From NCBI GenBank assembly GCA_027627225.1, contig CM051027.1, forward strand, positions 38,873,618-38,937,617: DNA of 64,000 nucleotides. The letters run 5' to 3'. Below the pieces are notes generated by a model that did not search any database, was not told where the DNA came from, and saw nothing but the letters and a program-made list of their open reading frames with translations. This document shows positions 24,601-39,600 of this stretch, one piece after another; the stretch's first letter is position 1, and every line of letters starts with the position of its first letter. This DNA comes from Congeria kusceri. Taxonomy: Eukaryota; Mollusca; Bivalvia; Myida; Dreissenidae. The translations under genes and the position numbers were made by a program.

Positions 24601-27600
24601 TATATAGTGTCAAAGGCCGTCATTGTAATGTATTAGCATTGGCCATCATTGCGATGTAGTAGCACTGGCCGCCATTCCGATGTTGTTTCACAGGACGTCA
24701 TTAAGATGATATGTTAGAGGCCGTCATTGTGATGTAGTGGCACTGGTTATCATTGTGATATCGTACCACTGGTCGTCACTGTGATGTAGTATAACTGGAC
24801 GTCATTGTGATGTAGTGTCAAAGGCCGTCATTGTGATGTATAGTCACAGGCCGCCATTGCGATGTAGTGTCAAAGGCCGCCTTTGTGATGTAGTGTCACA
24901 GGCCGTCATTGCGATGGAGTGTCACGGGCAATCATTGTGATGTAGTGTAACAGGCCGTCATTGTGATGTATTGTAACAGGCCGTCATTGTGATGATATGT
25001 AACAGGCCGTCATTGCGATGTTATGTAACAGGCCGTCATTGCGATGTAGTGTAACAGGACGTCATTCTGATGTAGTGACATAGGCCATCATTGCGATGTA
25101 GTGTCACAGGCCGTTATCGTGATGTAGTGTCACAGGCCGTCATTGTTTAGTAGTGTCACATGCCGTCATTTTGATGTAGTGTCACTGGCCGTCATTGTGA
25201 TATAGTGTCATTGGCCACCATGGTGATGTAGTGCCATGGGCCACCATGGTGATGTAGTGTCACTGACTGTCATTGTGATGTAGTGTGGCAGGTCGTCATT
25301 GTGACGGAGTGTTAAAGGCTCTCATTGTGATGCAGTGACACAGGCCGTCATTATGATTTATTCTCACTGGCCGTCATTGTGATGTATAATGTCATTGGCC
25401 GAAATTGCAATGTAGTATCACTGGCCGTCATTGTGATGTAGTGTCACTGGCCGTCATTGTGATGTAGTGTCACAGGCCGTCATTGTGATGTAGTATCACG
25501 GGCCGTCATTTTGATGTGGTACCACTGGCCGTCATTTTGATTTTGTATCACTGGTCGACATTGTGATGTATTGTCACAGGCCGTCATTGTATTGTAGTGT
25601 CATCGGCCGTCAAGGCGAGGTAGTGTCACAGGTCGTCATTGCGACGTTGTGTCACTCGCTGCCAGTGTCAATTAGTGTCACTGGTTGTCAATGCAATCTA
25701 GTGCCATAGGCCGGCTTTGTGATCTAGTGTCACTGGCCGTCATTGTGGTGTAGTATCACTGGCCGCCATTACGACGTAGTGTCACAGGCCGTCATTGTGA
25801 TGTAGTGACACAGGCCAACATTGTGATTTTGTGTCACTGGCCACCATTGTAATGAAGTATCACTGGCCGTCATTGTGATGTAGTGGCACAGGCCGTCATT
25901 GCGATGTAGTATCACTGGTCGCCATTGTGATGTAGTATCACTGGCCGCCATTGTGATGTAATGTTACAGGCCGATATGGTTATGTAGTGACACAGGCCAA
26001 CATTGTGATTTTGTGTCACTGGCCACCATTGTAATGAAGTATCACTGGCCGTCATTGTGATGTAGTGGCACAGGCCGTCATTGCGATGTAGTATCACTGG
26101 TCGCCATTGCGATGTAGTGTCACAGGCCCTAATTGTAATGTAGTATCACTGGTCGTCATTGTGATGTAGTATCACTGGCCGGCATTGTGATGTAATGTCA
26201 CTCGCCGTCATTGTGATGCAGTCGCACTGGACGTCATTGCGATGCAGTGTTACAGGCCGCCTTTGCGATGTAGTGTCACAGGCCGTCATTGTGATGTAGT
26301 GTTATTAGCCATCATTGTGATATAGTAGCACTGGCCGCCATTGCGATGTTGTATCACAGGCCGTCATTGTGATATAGTGTCATTAGCAATCATTGTAATA
26401 TAGTAGCACTGACCACTTTCCAATGTTATGTAACAGGCCGTCATTGTGATGTAGTGTCACATACCGTCATTGTGATGTAGTGTCATTGGCCTTCATTGTG
26501 ATTGTAGCGCTGGCCGCCATTGCGATGTAGTGTCACAGGCCGTCATTAAGATGATATCTTAGAGGCATTCATTTTGATGTAGTAACAATGGTCGTCATTG
26601 CGATATAGTAGCACTGGTCTTCATTATGATGTAGTATCATTAAATTTGATTTATTAGCATTGGCCATGATTGTGATGTAGTGTCAAAGGCCGTCATTAAG
26701 ATGGTATGTTAGAGGCCGTTATTGTGAAGTAGTAGCACTGGTCGTCATTATGATATAGTAGCACTGGTCGTCATTGTGATGTAGTAGCACTGAACGTCAT
26801 TGTGATGTAGTAGCACTGGCCTCCATTGCGATTTACTGCCACAGGTCGTCATTAAAATGATATGTTAGAGGCCGTTACTGTGATGTAGTGGCACTGGTCG
26901 TCATTGTTATATAGTGTCAAAGGCCGTCATTGTAATGTATTAGCATTGGCCATCATTGCGATGTAGTAGCACTGGCCGCCATTCCGATGTTGTTTCACAG
27001 GACGTCATTAAGATGATATGTTAGAGGCCGTCATTGTGATGTAGTGGCACTGGTTATCATTGTGATATCGTACCACTGGTCGTCACTGTGATGTAGTATA
27101 ACTGGACGTCATTGTGATGTAGTGTCAAAGGCCGTCATTGTGATGTATAGTCACAGGCCGCCATTGCGATGTAGTGTCAAAGGCCGCCTTTGTGATGTAG
27201 TGTCACAGGCCGTCATTGCGATGGAGTGTCACGGGCAATCATTGTGATGTAGTGTAACAGGCCGTCATTGTGATGTATTGTAACAGGCCGTCATTGTGAT
27301 GATATGTAACAGGCCGTCATTGCGATGTTATGTAACAGGCCGTCATTGCGATGTAGTGTAACAGGACGTCATTCTGATGTAGTGACATAGGCCATCATTG
27401 CGATGTAGTGTCACAGGCCGTTATCGTGATGTAGTGTCACAGGCCGTCATTGTTTAGTAGTGTCACATGCCGTCATTTTGATGTAGTGTCACTGGCCGTC
27501 ATTGTGATATAGTGTCATTGGCCACCATGGTGATGTAGTGCCATGGGCCACCATGGTGATGTAGTGTCACTGACTGTCATTGTGATGTAGTGTGGCAGGT

Positions 27601-30600
27601 CGTCATTGTGACGGAGTGTTAAAGGCTCTCATTGTGATGCAGTGACACAGGCCGTCATTATGATTTATTCTCACTGGCCGTCATTGTGATGTATAATGTC
27701 ATTGGCCGAAATTGCAATGTAGTATCACTGGCCGTCATTGTGATGTAGTGTCACTGGCCGTCATTGTGATGTAGTGTCACAGGCCGTCATTGTGATGTAG
27801 TATCACGGGCCGTCATTTTGATGTGGTACCACTGGCCGTCATTTTGATTTTGTATCACTGGTCGACATTGTGATGTATTGTCACAGGCCGTCATTGTATT
27901 GTAGTGTCATCGGCCGTCAAGGCGAGGTAGTGTCACAGGTCGTCATTGCGACGTTGTGTCACTCGCTGCCAGTGTCAATTAGTGTCACTGGTTGTCAATG
28001 CAATCTAGTGCCATAGGCCGGCTTTGTGATCTAGTGTCACTGGCCGTCATTGTGGTGTAGTATCACTGGCCGCCATTACGACGTAGTGTCACAGGCCGTC
28101 ATTGTGATGTAGTGACACAGGCCAACATTGTGATTTTGTGTCACTGGCCACCATTGTAATGAAGTATCACTGGCCGTCATTGTGATGTAGTGGCACAGGC
28201 CGTCATTGCGATGTAGTATCACTGGTCGCCATTGTGATGTAGTATCACTGGCCGCCATTGTGATGTAATGTTACAGGCCGATATGGTTATGTAGTGACAC
28301 AGGCCAACATTGTGATTTTGTGTCACTGGCCACCATTGTAATGAAGTATCACTGGCCGTCATTGTGATGTAGTGGCACAGGCCGTCATTGCGATGTAGTA
28401 TCACTGGTCGCCATTGCGATGTAGTGTCACAGGCCCTAATTGTAATGTAGTATCACTGGTCGTCATTGTGATGTAGTATCACTGGCCGGCATTGTGATGT
28501 AATGTCACTCGCCGTCATTGTGATGCAGTCGCACTGGACGTCATTGCGATGCAGTGTTACAGGCCGCCTTTGCGATGTAGTGTCACAGGCCGTCATTGTG
28601 ATGTAGTGTTATTAGCCATCATTGTGATATAGTAGCACTGGCCGCCATTGCGATGTTGTGTCACAGGCCGTCATTGTGATATAGTGTCATTAGCAATCAT
28701 TGTAATATAGTAGCACTGACCACTTTCCAATGTTATGTAACAGGCCGTCATTGTGATGTAGTGTCACATACCGTCATTGTGATGTAGTGTCATTGGCCTT
28801 CATTGTGATTGTAGCGCTGGCCGCCATTGCGATGTAGTGTCACAGGCCGTCATTAAGATGATATCTTAGAGGCATTCATTTTGATGTAGTAACAATGGTC
28901 GTCATTGCGATATAGTAGCACTGGTCTTCATTATGATGTAGTATCATTAAATTTGATTTATTAGCATTGGCCATGATTGTGATGTAGTGTCAAAGGCCGT
29001 CATTAAGATGGTATGTTAGAGGCCGTTATTGTGAAGTAGTAGCACTGGTCGTCATTATGATATAGTAGCACTGGTCGTCATTGTGATGTAGTAGCACTGA
29101 ACGTCATTGTGATGTAGTAGCACTGGCCTCCATTGCGATTTACTGCCACAGGTCGTCATTAAAATGATATGTTAGAGGCCGTTACTGTGATGTAGTGGCA
29201 CTGGTCGTCATTGTTATATAGTGTCAAAGGCCGTCATTGTAATGTATTAGCATTGGCCATCATTGCGATGTAGTAGCACTGGCCGCCATTCCGATGTAGT
29301 TTCACAGGACGTCATTAAGATGATATGTTAGAGGCCGTCATTGTGATGTAGTGGCACTGGTTATCATTGTGATATCGTACCACTGGTCGTCACTGTGATG
29401 TAGTATAACTGGACGTCATTGTGATGTAGTGTCAAAGGCCGTCATTGTGATGTATAGTCACAGGCCGCCATTGCGATGTAGTGTCAAAGGCCGCCTTTGT
29501 GATGTAGTGTCACAGGCCGTCATTGCGATGGAGTGTCACGGGAAATCATTGTGATGTAGTGTAACAGGCCGTCATTGTGATGTATTGTAACAGGCCGTCA
29601 TTGTGATGATATGTAACAGGCCGTCATTGCGATGTTATGTAACAGGCCGTCATTGCGATGTAGTGTAACAGGACGTCATTCTGATGTAGTGACATAGGCC
29701 ATCATTGCGATGTAGTGTCACAGGCCGTTATCGTGATGTAGTGTCACAGGCCGTCATTGTTTAGTAGTGTCACATGCCGTCATTTTGATGTAGTGTCACT
29801 GGCCGTCATTGTGATATAGTGTCATTGGCCACCATGGTGATGTAGTGCCATGGGCCACCATGGTGATGTAGTGTCACTGACTGTCATTGTGATGTAGTGT
29901 GGCAGGTCGTCATTGTGACGGAGTGTTAAAGGCTCTCATTGTGATGCAGTGACACAGGCCGTCATTATGATTTATTCTCACTGGCCGTCATTGTGATGTA
30001 TAATGTCATTGGCCGAAATTGCAATGTAGTATCACTGGCCGTCATTGTGATGTAGTGTCACTGGCCGTCATTGTGATGTAGTGTCACAGGCCGTCATTGT
30101 GATGTAGTATCACGGGCCGTCATTTTGATGTGGTACCACTGGCCGTCATTTTGATTTTGTATCACTGGTCGACATTGTGATGTATTGTCACAGGCCGTCA
30201 TTGTATTGTAGTGTCATCGGCCGTCAAGGCGAGGTAGTGTCACAGGTCGTCATTGCGACGTTGTGTCACTCGCTGCCAGTGTCAATTAGTGTCACTGGTT
30301 GTCAATGCAATCTAGTGCCATAGGCCGGCTTTGTGATCTAGTGTCACTGGCCGTCATTGTGGTGTAGTATCACTGGCCGCCATTACGACGTAGTGTCACA
30401 GGCCGTCATTGTGATGTAGTGACACAGGCCAACATTGTGATTTTGTGTCACTGGCCACCATTGTAATGAAGTATCACTGGCCGTCATTGTGATGTAGTGG
30501 CACAGGCCGTCATTGCGATGTAGTATCACTGGTCGCCATTGTGATGTAGTATCACTGGCCGCCATTGTGATGTAATGTTACAGGCCGATATGGTTATGTA

Positions 30601-33600
30601 GTGACACAGGCCAACATTGTGATTTTGTGTCACTGGCCACCATTGTAATGAAGTATCACTGGCCGTCATTGTGATGTAGTGGCACAGGCCGTCATTGCGA
30701 TGTAGTATCACTGGTCGCCATTGCGATGTAGTGTCACAGGCCCTAATTGTAATATAGTATCACTGGTCGTCATTGTGATGTAGTATCACTGGCCGGCATT
30801 GTGATGTAATGTCACTCGCCGTCATTGTGATGCAGTCGCACTGGACGTCATTGCGATGCAGTGTTACAGGCCGCCTTTGCGATGTAGTGTCACAGGCCGT
30901 CATTGTGATGTAGTGTTATTAGCCATCATTGTGATATAGTAGCACTGGCCGCCATTGCGATGTTGTGTCACAGGCCGTCATTGTGATATAGTGTCATTAG
31001 CAATCATTGTAATATAGTAGCACTGACCACTTTCCAATGTTATGTAACAGGCCGTCATTGTGATGTAGTGTCACATACCGTCATTGTGATGTAGTGTCAT
31101 TGGCCTTCATTGTGATTGTAGCGCTGGCCGCCATTGCGATGTAGTGTCACAGGCCGTCATTAAGATGATATCTTAGAGGCATTCATTTTGATGTAGTAAC
31201 AATGGTCGTCATTGCGATATAGTAGCACTGGTCTTCATTATGATGTAGTATCATTAAATTTGATTTATTAGCATTGGCCATGATTGTGATGTAGTGTCAA
31301 AGGCCGTCATTAAGATGGTATGTTAGAGGCCGTTATTGTGAAGTAGTAGCACTGGTCGTCATTATGATATAGTAGCACTGGTCGTCATTGTGATGTAGTA
31401 GCACTGAACGTCATTGTGATGTAGTAGCACTGGCCTCCATTGCGATTTACTGCCACAGGTCGTCATTAAAATGATATGTTAGAGGCCGTTACTGTGATGT
31501 AGTGGCACTGGTCGTCATTGTTATATAGTGTCAAAGGCCGTCATTGTAATGTATTAGCATTGGCCATCATTGCGATGTAGTAGCACTGGCCGCCATTCCG
31601 ATGTAGTTTCACAGGACGTCATTAAGATGATATGTTAGAGGCCGTCATTGTGATGTAGTGGCACTGGTTATCATTGTGATATCGTACCACTGGTCGTCAC
31701 TGTGATGTAGTATAACTGGACGTCATTGTGATGTAGTGTCAAAGGCCGTCATTGTGATGTATAGTCACAGGCCGCCATTGCGATGTAGTGTCAAAGGCCG
31801 CCTTTGTGATGTAGTGTCACAGGCCGTCATTGCGATGGAGTGTCACGGGCAATCATTGTGATGTAGTGTAACAGGCCGTCATTGTGATGTATTGTAACAG
31901 GCCGTCATTGTGATGATATGTAACAGGCCGTCATTGCGATGTTATGTAACAGGCCGTCATTGCGATGTAGTGTAACAGGACGTCATTCTGATGTAGTGAC
32001 ATAGGCCATCATTGCGATGTAGTGTCACAGGCCGTTATCGTGATGTAGTGTCACAGGCCGTCATTGTTTAGTAGTGTCACATGCCGTCATTTTGATGTAG
32101 TGTCACTGGCCGTCATTGTGATATAGTGTCATTGGCCACCATGGTGATGTAGTGCCATGGGCCACCATGGTGATGTAGTGTCACTGACTGTCATTGTGAT
32201 GTAGTGTGGCAGGTCGTCATTGTGACGGAGTGTTAAAGGCTCTCATTGTGATGCAGTGACACAGGCCGTCATTATGATTTATTCTCACTGGCCGTCATTG
32301 TGATGTATAATGTCATTGGCCGAAATTGCAATGTAGTATCACTGGCCGTCATTGTGATGTAGTGTCACTGGCCGTCATTGTGATGTAGTGTCACAGGCCG
32401 TCATTGTGATGTAGTATCACGGGCCGTCATTTTGATGTGGTACCACTGGCCGTCATTTTGATTTTGTATCACTGGTCGACATTGTGATGTATTGTCACAG
32501 GCCGTCATTGTATTGTAGTGTCATCGGCCGTCAAGGCGAGGTAGTGTCACAGGTCGTCATTGCGACGTTGTGTCACTCGCTGCCAGTGTCAATTAGTGTC
32601 ACTGGTTGTCAATGCAATCTAGTGCCATAGGCCGGCTTTGTGATCTAGTGTCACTGGCCGTCATTGTGGTGTAGTATCACTGGCCGCCATTACGACGTAG
32701 TGTCACAGGCCGTCATTGTGATGTAGTGACACAGGCCAACATTGTGATTTTGTGTCACTGGCCACCATTGTAATGAAGTATCACTGGCCGTCATTGTGAT
32801 GTAGTGGCACAGGCCGTCATTGCGATGTAGTATCACTGGTCGCCATTGTGATGTAGTATCACTGGCCGCCATTGTGATGTAATGTTACAGGCCGATATGG
32901 TTATGTAGTGACACAGGCCAACATTGTGATTTTGTGTCACTGGCCACCATTGTAATGAAGTATCACTGGCCGTCATTGTGATGTAGTGGCACAGGCCGTC
33001 ATTGCGATGTAGTATCACTGGTCGCCATTGCGATGTAGTGTCACAGGCCCTAATTGTAATGTAGTATCACTGGTCGTCATTGTGATGTAGTATCACTGGC
33101 CGGCATTGTGATGTAATGTCACTCGCCGTCATTGTGATGCAGTCGCACTGGACGTCATTGCGATGCAGTGTTACAGGCCGCCTTTGCGATGTAGTGTCAC
33201 AGGCCGTCATTGTGATGTAGTGTTATTAGCCATCATTGTGATATAGTAGCACTGGCCGCCATTGCGATGTTGTGTCACAGGCCGTCATTGTGATATAGTG
33301 TCATTAGCAATCATTGTAATATAGTAGCACTGACCACTTTCCAATGTTATGTAACAGGCCGTCATTGTGATGTAGTGTCACATACCGTCATTGTGATGTA
33401 GTGTCATTGGCCTTCATTGTGATTGTAGCGCTGGCCGCCATTGCGATGTAGTGTCACAGGCCGTCATTAAGATGATATCTTAGAGGCATTCATTTTGATG
33501 TAGTAACAATGGTCGTCATTGCGATATAGTAGCACTGGTCTTCATTATGATGTAGTATCATTAAATTTGATTTATTAGCATTGGCCATGATTGTGATGTA

Positions 33601-36600
33601 GTGTCAAAGGCCGTCATTAAGATGGTATGTTAGAGGCCGTTATTGTGAAGTAGTAGCACTGGTCGTCATTATGATATAGTAGCACTGGTCGTCATTGTGA
33701 TGTAGTAGCACTGAACGTCATTGTGATGTAGTAGCACTGGCCTCCATTGCGATTTACTGCCACAGGTCGTCATTAAAATGATATGTTAGAGGCCGTTACT
33801 GTGATGTAGTGGCACTGGTCGTCATTGTTATATAGTGTCAAAGGCCGTCATTGTAATGTATTAGCATTGGCCATCATTGCGATGTAGTAGCACTGGCCGC
33901 CATTCCGATGTAGTTTCACAGGACGTCATTAAGATGATATGTTAGAGGCCGTCATTGTGATGTAGTGGCACTGGTTATCATTGTGATATCGTACCACTGG
34001 TCGTCACTGTGATGTAGTATAACTGGACGTCATTGTGATGTAGTGTCAAAGGCCGTCATTGTGATGTATAGTCACAGGCCGCCATTGCGATGTAGTGTCA
34101 AAGGCCGCCTTTGTGATGTAGTGTCACAGGCCGTCATTGCGATGGAGTGTCACGGGCAATCATTGTGATGTAGTGTAACAGGCCGTCATTGTGATGTATT
34201 GTAACAGGCCGTCATTGTGATGATATGTAACAGGCCGTCATTGCGATGTTATGTAACAGGCCGTCATTGCGATGTAGTGTAACAGGACGTCATTCTGATG
34301 TAGTGACATAGGCCATCATTGCGATGTAGTGTCACAGGCCGTTATCGTGATGTAGTGTCACAGGCCGTCATTGTTTAGTAGTGTCACATGCCGTCATTTT
34401 GATGTAGTGTCACTGGCCGTCATTGTGATATAGTGTCATTGGCCACCATGGTGATGTAGTGCCATGGGCCACCATGGTGATGTAGTGTCACTGACTGTCA
34501 TTGTGATGTAGTGTGGCAGGTCGTCATTGTGACGGAGTGTTAAAGGCTCTCATTGTGATGCAGTGACACAGGCCGTCATTATGATTTATTCTCACTGGCC
34601 GTCATTGTGATGTATAATGTCATTGGCCGAAATTGCAATGTAGTATCACTGGCCGTCATTGTGATGTAGTGTCACTGGCCGTCATTGTGATGTAGTGTCA
34701 CAGGCCGTCATTGTGATGTAGTATCACGGGCCGTCATTTTGATGTGGTACCACTGGCCGTCATTTTGATTTTGTATCACTGGTCGACATTGTGATGTATT
34801 GTCACAGGCCGTCATTGTATTGTAGTGTCATCGGCCGTCAAGGCGAGGTAGTGTCACAGGTCGTCATTGCGACGTTGTGTCACTCGCTGCCAGTGTCAAT
34901 TAGTGTCACTGGTTGTCAATGCAATCTAGTGCCATAGGCCGGCTTTGTGATCTAGTGTCACTGGCCGTCATTGTGGTGTAGTATCACTGGCCGCCATTAC
35001 GACGTAGTGTCACAGGCCGTCATTGTGATGTAGTGACACAGGCCAACATTGTGATTTTGTGTCACTGGCCACCATTGTAATGAAGTATCACTGGCCGTCA
35101 TTGTGATGTAGTGGCACAGGCCGTCATTGCGATGTAGTATCACTGGTCGCCATTGTGATGTAGTATCACTGGCCGCCATTGTGATGTAATGTTACAGGCC
35201 GATATGGTTATGTAGTGACACAGGCCAACATTGTGATTTTGTGTCACTGGCCACCATTGTAATGAAGTATCACTGGCCGTCATTGTGATGTAGTGGCACA
35301 GGCCGTCATTGCGATGTAGTATCACTGGTCGCCATTGCGATGTAGTGTCACAGGCCCTAATTGTAATGTAGTATCACTGGTCGTCATTGTGATGTAGTAT
35401 CACTGGCCGGCATTGTGATGTAATGTCACTCGCCGTCATTGTGATGCAGTCGCACTGGACGTCATTGCGATGCAGTGTTACAGGCCGCCTTTGCGATGTA
35501 GTGTCACAGGCCGTCATTGTGATGTAGTGTTATTAGCCATCATTGTGATATAGTAGCACTGGCCGCCATTGCGATGTTGTGTCACAGGCCGTCATTGTGA
35601 TATAGTGTCATTAGCAATCATTGTAATATAGTAGCACTGACCACTTTCCAATGTTATGTAACAGGCCGTCATTGTGATGTAGTGTCACATACCGTCATTG
35701 TGATGTAGTGTCATTGGCCTTCATTGTGATTGTAGCGCTGGCCGCCATTGCGATGTAGTGTCACAGGCCGTCATTAAGATGATATCTTAGAGGCATTCAT
35801 TTTGATGTAGTAACAATGGTCGTCATTGCGATATAGTAGCACTGGTCTTCATTATGATGTAGTATCATTAAATTTGATTTATTAGCATTGGCCATGATTG
35901 TGATGTAGTGTCAAAGGCCGTCATTAAGATGGTATGTTAGAGGCCGTTATTGTGAAGTAGTAGCACTGGTCGTCATTATGATATAGTAGCACTGGTCGTC
36001 ATTGTGATGTAGTAGCACTGAACGTCATTGTGATGTAGTAGCACTGGCCTCCATTGCGATTTACTGCCACAGGTCGTCATTAAAATGATATGTTAGAGGC
36101 CGTTACTGTGATGTAGTGGCACTGGTCGTCATTGTTATATAGTGTCAAAGGCCGTCATTGTAATGTATTAGCATTGGCCATCATTGCGATGTAGTAGCAC
36201 TGGCCGCCATTCCGATGTAGTTTCACAGGACGTCATTAAGATGATATGTTAGAGGCCGTCATTGTGATGTAGTGGCACTGGTTATCATTGTGATATCGTA
36301 CCACTGGTCGTCACTGTGATGTAGTATAACTGGACGTCATTGTGATGTAGTGTCAAAGGCCGTCATTGTGATGTATAGTCACAGGCCGCCATTGCGATGT
36401 AGTGTCAAAGGCCGCCTTTGTGATGTAGTGTCACAGGCCGTCATTGCGATGGAGTGTCACGGGCAATCATTGTGATGTAGTGTAACAGGCCGTCATTGTG
36501 ATGTATTGTAACAGGCCGTCATTGTGATGATATGTAACAGGCCGTCATTGCGATGTTATGTAACAGGCCGTCATTGCGATGTAGTGTAACAGGACGTCAT

Positions 36601-39600
36601 TCTGATGTAGTGACATAGGCCATCATTGCGATGTAGTGTCACAGGCCGTTATCGTGATGTAGTGTCACAGGCCGTCATTGTTTAGTAGTGTCACATGCCG
36701 TCATTTTGATGTAGTGTCACTGGCCGTCATTGTGATATAGTGTCATTGGCCACCATGGTGATGTAGTGCCATGGGCCACCATGGTGATGTAGTGTCACTG
36801 ACTGTCATTGTGATGTAGTGTGGCAGGTCGTCATTGTGACGGAGTGTTAAAGGCTCTCATTGTGATGCAGTGACACAGGCCGTCATTATGATTTATTCTC
36901 ACTGGCCGTCATTGTGATGTATAATGTCATTGGCCGAAATTGCAATGTAGTATCACTGGCCGTCATTGTGATGTAGTGTCACTGGCCGTCATTGTGATGT
37001 AGTGTCACAGGCCGTCATTGTGATGTAGTATCACGGGCCGTCATTTTGATGTGGTACCACTGGCCGTCATTTTGATTTTGTATCACTGGTCGACATTGTG
37101 ATGTATTGTCACAGGCCGTCATTGTATTGTAGTGTCATCGGCCGTCAAGGCGAGGTAGTGTCACAGGTCGTCATTGCGACGTTGTGTCACTCGCTGCCAG
37201 TGTCAATTAGTGTCACTGGTTGTCAATGCAATCTAGTGCCATAGGCCGGCTTTGTGATCTAGTGTCACTGGCCGTCATTGTGGTGTAGTATCACTGGCCG
37301 CCATTACGACGTAGTGTCACAGGCCGTCATTGTGATGTAGTGACACAGGCCAACATTGTGATTTTGTGTCACTGGCCACCATTGTAATGAAGTATCACTG
37401 GCCGTCATTGTGATGTAGTGGCACAGGCCGTCATTGCGATGTAGTATCACTGGTCGCCATTGTGATGTAGTATCACTGGCCGCCATTGTGATGTAATGTT
37501 ACAGGCCGATATGGTTATGTAGTGACACAGGCCAACATTGTGATTTTGTGTCACTGGCCACCATTGTAATGAAGTATCACTGGCCGTCATTGTGATGTAG
37601 TGGCACAGGCCGTCATTGCGATGTAGTATCACTGGTCGCCATTGCGATGTAGTGTCACAGGCCCTAATTGTAATGTAGTATCACTGGTCGTCATTGTGAT
37701 GTAGTATCACTGGCCGGCATTGTGATGTAATGTCACTCGCCGTCATTGTGATGCAGTCGCACTGGACGTCATTGCGATGCAGTGTTACAGGCCGCCTTTG
37801 CGATGTAGTGTCACAGGCCGTCATTGTGATGTAGTGTTATTAGCCATCATTGTGATATAGTAGCACTGGCCGCCATTGCGATGTTGTATCACAGGCCGTC
37901 ATTGTGATATAGTGTCATTAGCAATCATTGTAATATAGTAGCACTGACCACTTTCCAATGTTATGTAACAGGCCGTCATTGTGATGTAGTGTCACATACC
38001 GTCATTGTGATGTAGTGTCATTGGCCTTCATTGTGATTGTAGCGCTGGCCGCCATTGCGATGTAGTGTCACAGGCCGTCATTAAGATGATATCTTAGAGG
38101 CATTCATTTTGATGTAGTAACAATGGTCGTCATTGCGATATAGTAGCACTGGTCTTCATTATGATGTAGTATCATTAAATTTGATTTATTAGCATTGGCC
38201 ATGATTGTGATGTAGTGTCAAAGGCCGTCATTAAGATGGTATGTTAGAGGCCGTTATTGTGAAGTAGTAGCACTGGTCGTCATTATGATATAGTAGCACT
38301 GGTCGTCATTGTGATGTAGTAGCACTGAACGTCATTGTGATGTAGTAGCACTGGCCTCCATTGCGATTTACTGCCACAGGTCGTCATTAAAATGATATGT
38401 TAGAGGCCGTTACTGTGATGTAGTGGCACTGGTCGTCATTGTTATATAGTGTCAAAGGCCGTCATTGTAATGTATTAGCATTGGCCATCATTGCGATGTA
38501 GTAGCACTGGCCGCCATTCCGATGTTGTTTCACAGGACGTCATTAAGATGATATGTTAGAGGCCGTCATTGTGATGTAGTGGCACTGGTTATCATTGTGA
38601 TATCGTACCACTGGTCGTCACTGTGATGTAGTATAACTGGACGTCATTGTGATGTAGTGTCAAAGGCCGTCATTGTGATGTATAGTCACAGGCCGCCATT
38701 GCGATGTAGTGTCAAAGGCCGCCTTTGTGATGTAGTGTCACAGGCCGTCATTGCGATGGAGTGTCACGGGCAATCATTGTGATGTAGTGTAACAGGCCGT
38801 CATTGTGATGTATTGTAACAGGCCGTCATTGTGATGATATGTAACAGGCCGTCATTGCGATGTTATGTAACAGGCCGTCATTGCGATGTAGTGTAACAGG
38901 ACGTCATTCTGATGTAGTGACATAGGCCATCATTGCGATGTAGTGTCACAGGCCGTTATCGTGATGTAGTGTCACAGGCCGTCATTGTTTAGTAGTGTCA
39001 CATGCCGTCATTTTGATGTAGTGTCACTGGCCGTCATTGTGATATAGTGTCATTGGCCACCATGGTGATGTAGTGCCATGGGCCACCATGGTGATGTAGT
39101 GTCACTGACTGTCATTGTGATGTAGTGTGGCAGGTCGTCATTGTGACGGAGTGTTAAAGGCTCTCATTGTGATGCAGTGACACAGGCCGTCATTATGATT
39201 TATTCTCACTGGCCGTCATTGTGATGTATAATGTCATTGGCCGAAATTGCAATGTAGTATCACTGGCCGTCATTGTGATGTAGTGTCACTGGCCGTCATT
39301 GTGATGTAGTGTCACAGGCCGTCATTGTGATGTAGTATCACGGGCCGTCATTTTGATGTGGTACCACTGGCCGTCATTTTGATTTTGTATCACTGGTCGA
39401 CATTGTGATGTATTGTCACAGGCCGTCATTGTATTGTAGTGTCATCGGCCGTCAAGGCGAGGTAGTGTCACAGGTCGTCATTGCGACGTTGTGTCACTCG
39501 CTGCCAGTGTCAATTAGTGTCACTGGTTGTCAATGCAATCTAGTGCCATAGGCCGGCTTTGTGATCTAGTGTCACTGGCCGTCATTGTGGTGTAGTATCA